A stretch of 64,000 bases of DNA from Sparassis latifolia (GCA_018466975.1 JAENRS010000013.1:1-64000), one strand, 5' to 3'; numbered from the stretch's first letter, positions 10,993-26,803 are shown. The notes: a model not told the origin generated them from the sequence alone. Made by a program: numbers and translations.

Positions 10993-13791
10993 GTGTATCG
11001 CTGCTTGTTATGGCGCACTAGTGGTTCCCCTCATTGTAATACAATTGCCCACATACCTGGTCAAGTCATTGTGTATAAGTCCCCCAGGACAATGACAGGC
11101 CTGTCATTGTCAATTGTTATAACAGTGGACCACATTGTAATACAATTGACAATTGACAAAAGCACAGTGTTAAGACCAGGAATTGAACTCTGAAGCTTTA
11201 ACAGATATTACAACATTGACAATTGACAATGACAGACAGGTGACTCAGGCATTAACCACTAGGCCATTTGACCTTGTTATGCACTACCAAAGATTGCACT
11301 AACAGAAAATGACTCTGAAGATGAAGAATATAATGGTAAATCACCAGAAGACTGTGAAACCTCAGACCCTGATTCAGACAAGGGCTCTTATACATGGTAT
11401 CAATTTTCTAAAGATCACCCACAGTATGAGACACACTACGTGCGACTAGTAGCAGAGCGATATGCACAGGTACCTAACTTTGTAGGTGGGACATTGCCTA
11501 GGCGAGATAAAGGAAACCGTGAAGATTATTGTATAACTATGCTTACTTTATTTAAACCATGGCGGACTGTTATTCTGCGAGAGAACATGCGACAACAATC
11601 ACAAAGTGAAGAAGACAAGAAGTTGCGAACAGCACTAGAGAATTTAAGATACAAGTCTTGTACTAAGGCAGACATTAAGCTGCTCCAGTCTAGAATAGCT
11701 GAAAGAGGTCCTGACAAACCTAAACTCTCTCAGACAAGATTCAGAAATGTGTCCATTATAATAAGCTTCAATGCATATCGTGATCGAATCAATGAACTTG
11801 GCTCTGCACAATTTACCAGAGAGACTGGTCAGACACTTCAGACATTTTATTCTGTAGACAGCTGGAAGTCAGAAGACACTAGTGAAAAAAAGAGAAAATC
11901 AAAGAAGAAGTCTGCTATAGTAGATCCTAAGTGATCATCAAGTAAGATCAATCCACACTTGCAGGAAAAACTCTGGAACTTGCCGCACTGTTGTACCAAC
12001 CATCATCCAGGTAAATTGTCCCTATGTATTGGACTGCCAGTTATGATTAAGAACAATGAAGCAACTGAATGTGGTGTTACCAATGGTGCTGAAGGCATTG
12101 TAGTTGGCTGGAAGTCACGACCACTTACTCATGATAAAATGGCCCTTGATACTCTATTTGTACAGTTGACTGCACCTCCATCTCCTATTCAATTGGATGG
12201 CTTACCTCTGAATGTTGTTCCTATTACACATCAAGTACAAGAAATTGACTGTGTAATGCCCAATGGTGCACGCCTGCACATAAGTCGAGATCAAGTGGCA
12301 GTGATTCCAAACTTTGCAATGACAGACTTCAATTCTCAAGGCAGAACTCGTCCAGATAATGTATGTGATCTTCAGAACTGTCAGACACATCAGTCTATAT
12401 ATACCTGTCTATCACAAGGTTCAACATATGCAGGTACAATACTTGTGCAAGGATTTGATCCAGCAAAGTTTACCAGCGGCATAACAGGCTACTTAAGACA
12501 AGAATTTTGAGACTTGGAACTGTTAAATGAAATAACTAGACTGCAGTACAGTAAGAAATTGCCTGCATCTATTGATGGTCCTACTCGTGGTGCAGTTATA
12601 CATTCATATCGCACATGGAAAGGCCAAGATTATATTCCCAAGACAGTACATCCAGCCATTAGATGGACAAAAGAGGTACCATACGTAATTGAGAAGCCAC
12701 TGGAAATTGCACCTTTTAAACTTTTAGAGAAACCAAAGAAAGGATCCACTACAGAAGCTGCAGAAAGTAAGACACAAACTTGAGCAGAACATCAAGCTTT
12801 AGAGTTAGCCCACTATGTAGCAGCTGCAGGAACAAAAAGCCTTGTTACTCTGAGTAATGATCCTGGTGCAGCACGTGGTGCTAAGCGTAGGCATAGTGAA
12901 GATGCAGCAGGCTCTAAGTCTAAGAAACAGAAGGTTACAAGGGCTACAATACCAGGAAATCTGGCTTCACCACAAGGCTTTGTTTGGAATGCAGAAACAT
13001 ATAGTTGTGCCTATGACAGTCTCTTTTCAATCTTACATGCTGTGTATATAACTTCACCTGAATGGTGGATGTCCAATGTTCAGCAGCAGAATATTCACCT
13101 GCAGCTTTTTACACAAATGTTTGATAATGTTAAACTGGGCAAATTAACAATGGAGAATGCACGAGACAGAATCAGACTCAGTTTGCACCAAGTTAACTCT
13201 GAGGTATTTCCAGTAATAGGTACAGAAGGAACTGATATCTATGCATTATGCCAGGAGATGTTGAATCACTCTGAAGATATTCTGAGTTACAAACTTATAT
13301 GTGATCATTGTGATACAGAATTTGAGAGTAATACAGATAGACAAGTGATTTGGGACTGTAGCAAAGCAGTATGGAAAGATAGTCCATTCAAACTTGGGTC
13401 CTACAAGAATAGATCAAGTACAGACTGGCTGGATGCAATTTTTATCAGATGCTCTGAGCGTGTTTGTTCTAAGTGTAATAGTGCATTGCTTTATAATCTG
13501 AAATATGAGTCTTTGCCAAATTTTCAGTGTTTCATCTCCAACAGTCTGCAGATTAACTGAGAATCTGAGTTAGAATTGCAAGATCAGAAGTATAGACTTT
13601 GTGGTATAGTTTATTATGGTGGGTTCCACTTTACTGCACGTATTATTACAAAAACTGGAAGTGTCTGGTTTAATGATGGGGTTATAACTGGGCAGACTTG
13701 TATACTAGAGGGAAATAGAGAGTATGAATTCAACAGCATGACAAAGTGTAGATCAAAGATTAGTTCTGTTGTAGTATATGTTAAAGCATAA
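10976..13791 (+). pseudogene. Helitron helicase C-terminus with USP-like protease
   Basis: Coding remnant of the Helitron replicase/helicase. The frame reads across the SINE (…CIAACYGAL | PKIALTENDSEDEE) into the PNFVGGTLPRR and MLTLFKPWR blocks. It then enters the helicase C-terminal region GLPVMIKNNEATE (about 12020), VVGWKSR, and FAMTDFNSQGRTRP with TCLSQGSTYAGTI (about 12320-12440). A C-terminal domain of about 260 residues carries YSCAYDSLF (Cys at 13006-13008), GGFHFTARI (His at 13627-13629) and WFNDG (Asn/Asp at 13672-13677). That order fits the Cys-His-Asn/Asp triad of ubiquitin-specific (C19-like) proteases. Four in-frame stops, all TGA, lie at 11932, 12508, 12781 and 13558; each would be Arg if restored to CGA. 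The gene is dead as it stands. Confidence 0.8.
11021..11272 (-). mobile_element. tRNA-derived SINE
   Basis: A 252-bp insertion with target duplications CTTGTTATGGCGCACTA (11004-11020) and CTTGTTATGCACTA (11273-11286). On the minus strand the head has a box-A-like TGGCCTAGTGGTTAATGC (11249-11266) and a box-B-like AGTTCAATTCC (11177-11190 region). The body contains repeated CAATTGTCAATTG and ATTGACAATGACAG words. The Helitron frame resumes exactly after the second duplication, which proves that this is an insertion. No poly(A) is visible; the 3' side ends AATGAGGGGAACCAC. Confidence 0.72.
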
Positions 13792-13906
13792 CTGTATTAG
13801 ATTGTAATATAGCAAAATGTATATAAAATTATAAAAATGTACATCTGTAATACTTTTGAATGATAAGTGCAAAACAAAGACTAAACACATATATTAGAAG
13901 TATAGG

Positions 13907-13922
13907 CCTGATTAAAATCAGG
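13907..13922 (+). other. Candidate Helitron 3' hairpin
   Basis: CCTGATTAAAATCAGG forms a 6-bp perfect stem at the Helitron/gypsy junction. Canonical Helitrons carry a hairpin about 10 nt before a CTRR end. Here the next bases are AATTGTCCTTG, so the end is not canonical. Confidence 0.3.
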
Positions 13923-13925
13923 AAT

Positions 13926-14050
13926 TGTCCTTGCCGTGCGTTAGCATCGGCCCACTCCAAGCAAGTATCCAGTTCAGTGTACAAGGTAACACCAGCCATG
14001 TCCATGTTGACGGTGTTCGAGAATACGGTCAACAAACCATTCTTCTTGAC
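13926..14050 (-). pseudogene. Gypsy chromodomain fragment
   Basis: Minus-strand frame EEWFVDRILEHRQHG followed by GWCYLVH, stop, TGYL. This is the first half of the chromodomain at the C-terminus of chromovirus integrases. It continues directly the integrase frame that breaks off at 17495 (GPIVTNDG) on the far side of the hAT element. The domain would bind histone marks and steer integration. Confidence 0.7.
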
Positions 14051-17000
14051 TAGTGCAGAGCAAGGGTGTACCCTCGGGTGTCCCAAGGTGTACCCGTACC
14101 CATACCCGTGCCCACGGGTACAGGTATCTCGCGGGTTTCACGAGTTCCCATGGGTTTATGTATCCTGAGGGTAGATCTGTGAACCTTTGGTGCATTCAAC
14201 ATAATATAGAGCTATCTAATCCCAAAGAATGTTATCTCACCCATCCTCAAGGCCATCATCATCCTCTTGAGCCTCAGGGAGAGAGACAACAGCCAAGACA
14301 TCAGTATCATGTACAAACCCCAGTTGGCTCCACTCCGCAAGACACAGAAGAGCACGGATAGACTCCGCGGAGAGACCATTTCGCAGATGTGGTAACAATA
14401 TGCGCCCCTTGCTGAAGATGCGCTCAACGTCAACAGACGTGGCTGCAGATAAGCGTGTCAGTGGGTTGTAATGCAATCAGAGATCAGTAGACACCTACCG
14501 GGAATGGTAAGATAACTCATGGCCATTTGCGATAGATGAGGGAACTCCTTGCACTGCACATACCACCAGCCAAGCGCGTCACCGTCGACACACTCCGTGT
14601 CAGCATCGAGATAGCGTTTGAGCTCATCGTGATTGTCTTCACCCTTGGAGACATTTGCATTGAGGAGGTTGTCAAACATGTTGCTAGATGGCTGAGGGGA
14701 TGGCGACAGAGCGTGTCGCATGTGCATTCGAAATCAGCAACAATTGCAAATGATGGGGATGGACTTATCATGCGTTCCGATTGCTTCATCTGAGTAGGCT
14801 CGACATTCACCGCACATTATGCATAAGCACGGTCATACTCTTCACGGACCAGCGCCCTCACTGTTGTGATCCATTCCACCTGCCAACCAGCATTCTGAAA
14901 GTACTGCAGTTTGTGGGAGGGGTGTAGCACTGCCGTTGTATTGTAGTTAGTATAATGTTGAAAGCTAGCAATTCAAAACTTACTCATTGTGATGCGGTAC
15001 ACGTTCGAAAGATCAGTCTTGTCGTAGTAGCAATTCAGCATCTTCTTCGCCATCCCGAGGGCAGCACGAATACAGGGCTCATAGTCGGAGTCGAGAGAGT
15101 TGTTTGTGAGCTTCTCGTTGATAATGTCCATGGCCGGAATGACCATGGGCAAGCTAGGTGTGTCGCGCGAGAAATATAAGGTTGCGTCATTGAAGACCTG
15201 GTGGCGGGCGTGAGGAGGCGTGGTGATAGTCACATGTGACTCACCTTGAGGATGTCACACAGCTGTTTCGCTATCTCCCATTCATCGTCGTCCATCTCAT
15301 ATCTTCGCAGCTCCATCGCTCTGTCTCCTGTCATCTCATCGACTGCCAGCCGGTACTCCAGTGCAAATTCCAACATCCGGAAGGTCAAGTTCCATCACAT
15401 GACGACATCCCGAGGCATCTTTCTCTCTGCCAGCTCCAAGTCTGCCAGCACCTTCAACCAAGCCGACAAGAGCTTCATTGACAAGTGTATGATCACGGAC
15501 ACGATCTTACACAACTGTGCAGAGGCAGTCAAGCCAAGGTGAGTGCACAATATGTCTGATATGAAAATCACCTTGACAAGAATGAGCTTAACAGGCTGCA
15601 CACTCACATCGAGCACTGCACAATCCTCCATGGACATCCCCTCATGTTCATTCTGGAGGCCCTCAATATCATCCGGTGGCTCCCCCTCCTCACCTCCTTC
15701 TCCCACTCTGAGTTCCAAATCCTTTGCCAGCTCGCGAAGGGCATTTTCGATGTTGTCGAGTGCCGCATCAGCTCTATCCTGCAGGACGTCAAACTGGTGC
15801 AGCAGGCTTTTGGCCACGAGATTGATGATGTGGTCGAAACATCACGCACAGTTTGCCTGGCCTTGGAACGACTCAATCAACTTGGCAAGTTCTTCGATCA
15901 TGACATCATTTGGCGACGCATTGTCCACGGTGATGCCGAGCATCTAACCCTTTGGTAAGTAATTTCTCGCGATTTGAGGGCCTCGGTAAATATTGACATA
16001 CCTTTATAGCAATTTTGAAATCATCCACCATCTTCGCAAATGCAGCAGCAAGGTTGATGCCACTATGGGAGTCCACAACTTTGACAACATCGAGGACCAT
16101 CCAGAGCGGCACACCCTTATGCTGCAAGTGGACCATGAACACCACGATTGCCTTATGGTTCAGCGAGGTCCAAGCATCGGTGGCGAAGCTCGACTTGCCA
16201 TCATACTCCTGCAGGTGAGTGTCAGACTCACCCCTCCTTGCATACTGATCACTGACCTGCAGCATCTTCGCGATGCATGCCCGACAGCATGTGAACACTT
16301 TGTGCACATCTCGTGCCACCGTCCAACATGAGGGGATCCAATATTCTGGCCGACCCATTTTCATCAAGGACTGGTATGCACGATCCTCAATGATCGTGAA
16401 TGGGCGAAGACTTTCCGAGACTCAGCGCACAATCCCCACCCTGGCATACTGCATTCAGCCACCAACAGACCCGACAGGCATTCACTGGAACTCACTGTGT
16501 CTTGGTGCGCATGTGCTGGCATGTGGAGTAAGTAACCTTCCCTTTCCCTTTGCACTCGAACGCCGCAGTGATATCCTCTGACCATCTGAATTTCTCAACA
16601 GATGGGCGCACGTCGGCCGCCATGTTCATCTCATCAGCTGCTGCCAAAGCCTCCTCACCCCAGCACTTCTGGATATGTCTACGCATGTTCCCTGTCGACG
16701 TTTGATCTCCTTTGTCAAGCCATTGCTTCACCTTTGTCTTGCACCTGCAGTTCATGCAACAAAAAACATGTCCATGTACGCTCACCTTATCTGTCTCGAT
16801 AGTGACTTCAGGCTTATAGAAAGCATAGGCTGTCGCTGTCCAGTCTTTCTGCATCTCACCTGTCCACATGCTTGGTAAGTCATCTTCGGTCATGATATTA
16901 TCGTAAGTTACTCACTCAGCTCTTCCTCAGGTGTCACCAATTCCTTCTTTGCCCAGACCTTTTCCGTGGCCTCATTATCAGACTCAAAGATCTCGACAAC

Positions 17001-17486
17001 ATCATCATCATCATCTGCATCCCCAACACGTGTGCATCGGTTGCATTTTGGTGGTTTGACATTATCGTCATCATCTGTGTCCTCAACACGCGCGCGACGA
17101 TCGTGTTTCAGTGGTTCGACATCCTTGGGGTGCAATCTTCAGTCGGGCACAGATGGAGCTGCACTGGGATCCTGGCTGTTGATGCGCTGCTTCTTCCTTT
17201 GCATGTTCTTTGATTGACTTCCATGATGTTTTGACATGATGGTGATGGTACCATTGCTCAGGTTTCTTTCACCTTTATGTAGTCAATCCATATGCAGTAT
17301 GTAGCTTATGAAATAAGGTTTTAGGCCATGTGCACTTATGTGATAGATCGGGCAAAGTCTAACACTAATTAGTGCCTACGGGTATGTGGTGGGTATTAAG
17401 GGTCAGCAGACTGTGACCCCTACCTGTACCCATGGATACCCTTACTCATGACCCTCACGGGTTGTCATAACCCTTGCTCTGCACTG
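14051..17486 (-). mobile_element. hAT element, near-complete
   Basis: A 3436-bp element with 16-bp terminal inverted repeats: TAGTGCAGAGCAAGGG at 14051-14066 and CCCTTGCTCTGCACTG at 17471-17486. An 8-bp target duplication flanks it (TTCTTGAC 14043-14050; TTCTTAAC 17487-17494, one mismatch). Both subterminal regions carry GGGTAC/ACCCGT repeats. It lies inside the old gypsy element, between the integrase C-terminus and the chromodomain. Confidence 0.92.
14237..17135 (-). pseudogene. hAT transposase
   Basis: Transposase of the hAT superfamily, read on the minus strand through several roughly 50-nt introns. It starts with an acidic N-terminus (about 17135-16908). A BED-like zinc-binding segment follows, with CCMNC (about 16740) and HIQKC (about 16660). 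The catalytic core begins at MGRPEYWIPSCWTVARD (about 16350) and includes FATDAWTSLNHKA (about 16175). The helical insertion follows, and the C-terminal dimerisation domain carries SVDVERIFSKGR (about 14420). An in-frame TGA at 15842-15844, in NCA*CFDHI where the family has Arg, and probable small shifts make this copy non-functional as read. Exon joins were set by eye. Confidence 0.8.
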
Positions 17487-17489
17487 TTC

Positions 17490-18219
17490 TTAACCGTCAT
17501 TGGTGACGATGGGTCCTGGGAGGGCAAGTTCATGTGAAGGGAAAAGAGCAGGATTGTTAGTGATAAACAGGTGCAGAAGAGAGAAGTGGAATGTAGGGAA
17601 AATAGTCATGTGTTCGGGGAGATCAAGTGTGTATGCCGAGAATTCAGGATAGGCATGGGTGATAGAGTAATGCCCAGGGTAGTGAACCATAAATTTGGCG
17701 ACACGGTTATTGCCGCGTTGCATGTAGTCACAATGACAGTGGAAGGTAGAGAGCAGTACATGGTCGCCGACAGCATACACAATCTCAGGAGTGCAAGAAG
17801 CATTGGCAGCAAGAGTTTGTTGTGATTTAGCTAGGATGAGGTTGTCTTGAGCTTCCAAAGCATCAAGTTCGATGTGATTGAGGAGTTGAGCAGCGTGCTC
17901 AGCATCGAGTCCATCCGCAGAAGATGCAGCATCGACAGCAGAAGTTGTGATGGGCCGGATGATGCGAGCTGATCGACCGTGATTGAGGTGGAAGGGCATG
18001 TAACCGGTCGATGCATTTTCGGAGTTAACCAATTGAAAATGCATGAGAAGTAGGACACATACCCAGCCGCATTGGTTGCGAGCAACATGGAAGTGGAGCA
18101 TCTGGATGACAGTTTTGTTAGATCGCTCGCTCGAACCATCAGTCTCTGGGTGGTAGGATGTGGACATGTGAAGTTTGACACCAGATAATTTGTGAAGAGC
18201 TTTCCAGAAGCGGCTGATG
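17490..18219 (-). pseudogene. Gypsy integrase core and C-terminus
   Basis: Continuation of the old gypsy integrase. SRFWKALHKLSGVKL and YHPETDGSSERSNK (about 18150) carry the catalytic Glu region. The GYMPFHLNHGRSA block and the GPY/F-like C-terminal module ending LALPGPIVTNDG follow (17495). At 18219 the frame meets the young LTR element; the upstream part of integrase resumes at 26227-26794. Confidence 0.82.
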
Positions 18220-18224
18220 AACAG
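18220..18224. repeat. Target duplication, left
   Basis: AACAG immediately before the 5' LTR. It is identical to the five bases after the 3' LTR at 26222-26226. Confidence 0.95.
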
Positions 18225-18865
18225 TGTTACAACGCTCCCCACTTGTGGCACGTCTTTTCTTTTTCTTTTCCTTGTTCCCTTTACGTTACCAGACCACGTG
18301 ATCCAACACGTGACTCATTGGAGCGCAACCTCCGATTCTTTACCCAGATGTCCAGAACCCCTAGTCTAGGGTTACACCGGATCCAACTCCGGACCTTCTT
18401 CTTATCGCGCATGCAAGACGTGCATGTACGCCTCATCTTTACCTCGTTCTGATACACGACTCGTTATCCCCATTAGTACTGATTATCTCTCACGACCTTA
18501 CTCAGCTTTCTCATACATATTACTTCCTCGCTGTTACCTTGCCCAGATATCGTTTCACCTTATCTAGCCAATGAACGATCTCGCATTACTGCGTAGTACT
18601 GCGGATACCTTTTGTATAAGTAAACGACCTTGTCGAGCTGGATCCCCATCTCGACCTGGTTACCATTAAACCAGCTTTCCACTTGCCTTTGACTGAGATC
18701 GACCGTCAGTAGCAAACAGCTACTACGAGTCATAAGAACGAACTCTGATCGACCTTCAGTGCGAGGACATCGCCAGAAGTGTCACTTGAACGGACTTGTG
18801 TCTTAGACTAAGACCTTGTCTCGTGACGACTCAACTAGATGCTCGTGTTTCGCTGCCGCGTAACA
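18225..18865 (+). repeat. 5' LTR
   Basis: 641 bp, TG...CA with the inverted ends TGTTAC/GTAACA. It contains a TATA-like TATAAGTA at 18615. The region 25-35 bases downstream, 18640-18660, is the expected transcript start. Relative to the 3' LTR it has G for A in CTGCGTAG, G for A in AACGGAC, and T for C in AGATGCTC. Confidence 0.96.
18615..18622 (+). promoter_or_regulatory. LTR TATA-like box
   Basis: TATAAGTA in the LTR, about 33 bases before ATCTCGACCT (18648-18657), the segment that can pair with the priming site. No transcript start can be proven from sequence alone. Confidence 0.5.
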
Positions 18866-18867
18866 TT

Positions 18868-18877
18868 AGGTCGAGAT
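18868..18877 (+). promoter_or_regulatory. Probable self-priming primer-binding site
   Basis: AGGTCGAGAT begins two bases after the 5' LTR and is the exact reverse complement of ATCTCGACCT at 18648-18657, near the predicted 5' end of the transcript. No TGG that would fit a tRNA CCA end is at the LTR edge. This is the arrangement of Tf1/sushi-type self-priming, in which the folded-back 5' end of the RNA primes reverse transcription. Confidence 0.65.
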
Positions 18878-24433
<5,556 letters not shown>

Positions 24434-24450
24434 AGGAGAAGAAACCCGGA

Positions 24451-24627
24451 ATGACTACCACGACGGTTTTCCTCATCATCTTCCTAATCGTCCTCCACTG
24501 CACAACCCTCGCCTTTCTTTGGATCATCCACCGAATCCTTATCAGACGACTTGTCGAACACACACTCTTCACGCGAGACAGCCCGCACGCTAACGGCTGG
24601 GGTGATCAGAACGATGCCTGGAACTGA
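24451..24627 (+). CDS. Small membrane ORF A, post-pol
   Basis: 58 codons, ATG 17 bases after the pol stop. Residues 5-30 are strongly hydrophobic (VFLIIFLIVLHCTTLAFLWI) and are followed by a basic stretch, HRILIRRL. This predicts one membrane span with the basic side inside. The C-terminal half is polar. I recognise no family. It overlaps ORF B by 14 bases in another frame. The position after pol is where some LTR elements keep env, but this is far too short for a fusion glycoprotein. Expression from the genomic RNA would need reinitiation or splicing. It could also be chance, although the hydrophobic segment recurs in ORF B. Confidence 0.5.
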   Translation: MTTTTVFLIIFLIVLHCTTLAFLWIIHRILIRRLVEHTLFTRDSPHANGWGDQNDAWN

Positions 24628-24763
24628 TCAGGCAGCTCTTATCTCTGTGGGAATACTCTTTATCGTCCAATGGATTTTCATCTATTTGATTATTACCCGG
24701 ATCCACGACATTCTATTTCACATCACAGATAACTGCGACCCCCTTAACGACCGAAAGGTATAA
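24614..24763 (+). CDS. Small membrane ORF B, post-pol
   Basis: 49 codons from the ATG at 24614, overlapping the end of ORF A by 14 bases in a different frame. A short polar start (MPGTDQA) precedes a hydrophobic segment (residues about 8-27, ISVGILFIVQWIFIYLIITR). An acidic/polar tail (HITDNCDPLNDRKV) follows. One membrane span is predicted. No family is recognised. Two consecutive, overlapping single-span ORFs is a layout seen in compact viral genomes; whether this pair is translated is unknown. Confidence 0.5.
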   Translation: MPGTDQAALISVGILFIVQWIFIYLIITRIHDILFHITDNCDPLNDRKV

Positions 24764-24789
24764 AAGGGGGAGAAAACGACATATCATCA

Positions 24790-25533
24790 ATGCCCACTTC
24801 CGCTATAGACGACCTTGTTCACAATATACTCGCTGAAGTCGCCTCCACAATTATGAGCATACCCGCATCGCCTACGCTTGTCAATGGAGTACCCTCTCGA
24901 GCACAGACACCCTTTATCCGCACCTCATCGCCCTCACCTTCTATCGAACTCAGTCACGCATCGGACGAACAAGAATTTGCCACACGTCTGGTCTCGGCTA
25001 TCCGTGTTCCTGTCGACTTCACAGATATCCTCGTCGCCTTACGAAATCGCCCGCAAGATCGACAAGCGGTGGTTTCCATGCAACGAGCATTAGAAATGGT
25101 CGAGTGGATGCAGACGGCCAGACAAGAGCTCATCGCAGCAGAAGAAAGGACGAGTAGAGCCCGGACCAGAGTCGACCAAGTCTGGTCGTTGATGCGCAGT
25201 ACGGTCACTCGTACAGCACAGGAGATTTGGAGGGAGCATGGGGACGAAGACATCGGACACATCCTCGGATACACCACTAATGGAATACCCGCATCCACTC
25301 CTCGCTCGTCGCCAGAACCAATTCCCGTTCGACCTCGCCCTCCTCGTTCGCACGTACCCAGTGGACGATCTCCGTTATCCCAACCATCTTTCTCGACTGC
25401 ATCCACTTCTTCGCATCGCAGTCATCCCTACAGGAATGGACGTATCCCCGAACAAGGATCACGAACCAGCCGGCGGACATGCTACAGATGTGGAGGAGAT
25501 CATTATGTCCGCGACTGCCCCCGACGACGATGA
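24790..25533 (+). CDS. Post-pol zinc-knuckle ORF C
   Basis: 247 codons, intact, between the tiny membrane ORFs and the 3' LTR. The N-terminal half is helical and charged (DLVHNILAEVAST, RQAVVSMQRALEMVEWMQ), with possible coiled-coil propensity at about 100-135. A Ser/Pro/Arg-rich linker follows (about 175-225). The C-terminus is a zinc knuckle, CYRCGGDHYVRDC (Cys231, Cys234, His238, Cys243; CX2CX3HX4C) followed by PRRR. That is the layout of a nucleocapsid-like RNA-binding protein, but I see no capsid core, so it is not simply a second gag. The element's own gag has lost the last Cys of its knuckle, so ORF C may be able to replace or assist that function; this is inference. A purine-rich AAAAGGGGGAGAAAA lies just upstream (24762-24776). 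Confidence 0.7.
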   Translation: MPTSAIDDLVHNILAEVASTIMSIPASPTLVNGVPSRAQTPFIRTSSPSPSIELSHASDEQEFATRLVSAIRVPVDFTDILVALRNRPQDRQAVVSMQRALEMVEWMQTARQELIAAEERTSRARTRVDQVWSLMRSTVTRTAQEIWREHGDEDIGHILGYTTNGIPASTPRSSPEPIPVRPRPPRSHVPSGRSPLSQPSFSTASTSSHRSHPYRNGRIPEQGSRTSRRTCYRCGGDHYVRDCPRRR

Positions 25534-25544
25534 AGATCACAATA

Positions 25545-25563
25545 TTTCTTGTGGGACAAGAAA
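25545..25563 (+). other. Hairpin before the 3' LTR
   Basis: TTTCTTGT-GGG-ACAAGAAA, a perfect 8-bp stem with a 3-base loop, 17 bases before the 3' LTR. The purine-rich GACGGGAG that follows (25570-25577) is a weak polypurine tract. The hairpin could mark the plus-strand primer or an RNA element. Confidence 0.4.
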
Positions 25564-25580
25564 CGTTAGACGGGAGCTGA

Positions 25581-26221
25581 TGTTACAACGCTCCCCACTT
25601 GTGGCACGTCTTTTCTTTTTCTTTTCCTTGTTCCCTTTACGTTACCAGACCACGTGATCCAACACGTGACTCATTGGAGCGCAACCTCCGATTCTTTACC
25701 CAGATGTCCAGAACCCCTAGTCTAGGGTTACACCGGATCCAACTCCGGACCTTCTTCTTATCGCGCATGCAAGACGTGCATGTACGCCTCATCTTTACCT
25801 CGTTCTGATACACGACTCGTTATCCCCATTAGTACTGATTATCTCTCACGACCTTACTCAGCTTTCTCATACATATTACTTCCTCGCTGTTACCTTGCCC
25901 AGATATCGTTTCACCTTATCTAGCCAATGAACGATCTCGCATTACTGCATAGTACTGCGGATACCTTTTGTATAAGTAAACGACCTTGTCGAGCTGGATC
26001 CCCATCTCGACCTGGTTACCATTAAACCAGCTTTCCACTTGCCTTTGACTGAGATCGACCGTCAGTAGCAAACAGCTACTACGAGTCATAAGAACGAACT
26101 CTGATCGACCTTCAGTGCGAGGACATCGCCAGAAGTGTCACTTGAACAGACTTGTGTCTTAGACTAAGACCTTGTCTCGTGACGACTCAACTAGACGCTC
26201 GTGTTTCGCTGCCGCGTAACA
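25581..26221 (+). repeat. 3' LTR
   Basis: 641 bp, identical to the 5' LTR except for three transitions, all within CpG/TpG/CpA pairs. It is followed by the duplicated AACAG at 26222-26226. Confidence 0.96.
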
Positions 26222-26226
26222 AACAG

Positions 26227-26794
26227 GTGGTCACGATCAGAGACGATATCGAGTGGTAGACCATTTTCGCAGTATCATTTCTCAAAGAAGAGCACAGCGA
26301 AATCTTCTGCGGAGATGTCAGTAAATGTGGGTGCAAGCCTAATATCGCTTCCGAGATGGTCGGTCATGGTGACGATGCAGTTGAAGCTGTCCTCTCTTCC
26401 GGAAGAGGCCCAATAAAGTTGATAGTGATGCTGTCACAACATGCATCAGGAACAGGTAGGGGATGTAAGAGGCCAACTGGCTTGCAGGTAAGGGATTTGT
26501 TACATTGGCAGTCAGCACAAGCAGGAACGTAAAGTTGCTCCAGCTCCTTCCGCATGTGAGGCCAATAGTATGACGAGTAGAGGTGAGCATAGGATTTGTC
26601 GAAGCCAAAGTGTCCAAGGAAGTCATGGACAAGGCAGAAGAGGCCCTCATGAATGTCGGTGACACGAGGAATGACAAGACGATCGCCAATGTAGAGTAGG
26701 CTGTTATCGATGGTAATGCCAGCTGAGCGGCATCCGTCAAGCTTACCAGATAGGAAAAGAGTGGCAGTGGAGTTGGGGGATCCAGAACCTGCAA
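26227..26794 (-). pseudogene. Gypsy integrase N-terminus
   Basis: Old gypsy element, upstream part of integrase on the minus strand. The zinc-binding module is spread over two frames: YSSYYWPHMRKELEQLY (about 26550), then CADCQCNKS. The start of the catalytic core, DSITINFIGPLPEE, follows (about 26430). The young LTR element cuts it at 26222. Confidence 0.75.
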
Positions 26795-26803
26795 GGTCGA
26801 GGA

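Larger units (their letters stand above)
10976..13922 (+). mobile_element. Helitron remnant, 5'-truncated
   Basis: The 3' part of an autonomous Helitron. The Rep and N-terminal helicase parts are missing. It begins next to the Myb-like gene near 10976 and ends near 13922, where the old gypsy chromodomain begins. A short palindrome at 13907-13922 is in the position expected for a Helitron terminal hairpin, but no CTRR end follows. It is noticeably poor in CpG and is interrupted by a SINE at 11021-11272. Confidence 0.75.

Noticed and set aside
24551..24613. Longer start for membrane ORF B
   Set aside because: The upstream extension begins with TTG and lies wholly within ORF A in another frame; the ATG at 24614 is the sensible start.
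24759..24776. TATAAAAGGGGGAG as promoter or polypurine tract for ORF C
   Set aside because: It is only about 25 bases before the ORF C ATG, too close for a normal TATA promoter, and 800 bases from the LTR, too far for the standard polypurine tract. Noted but not called.
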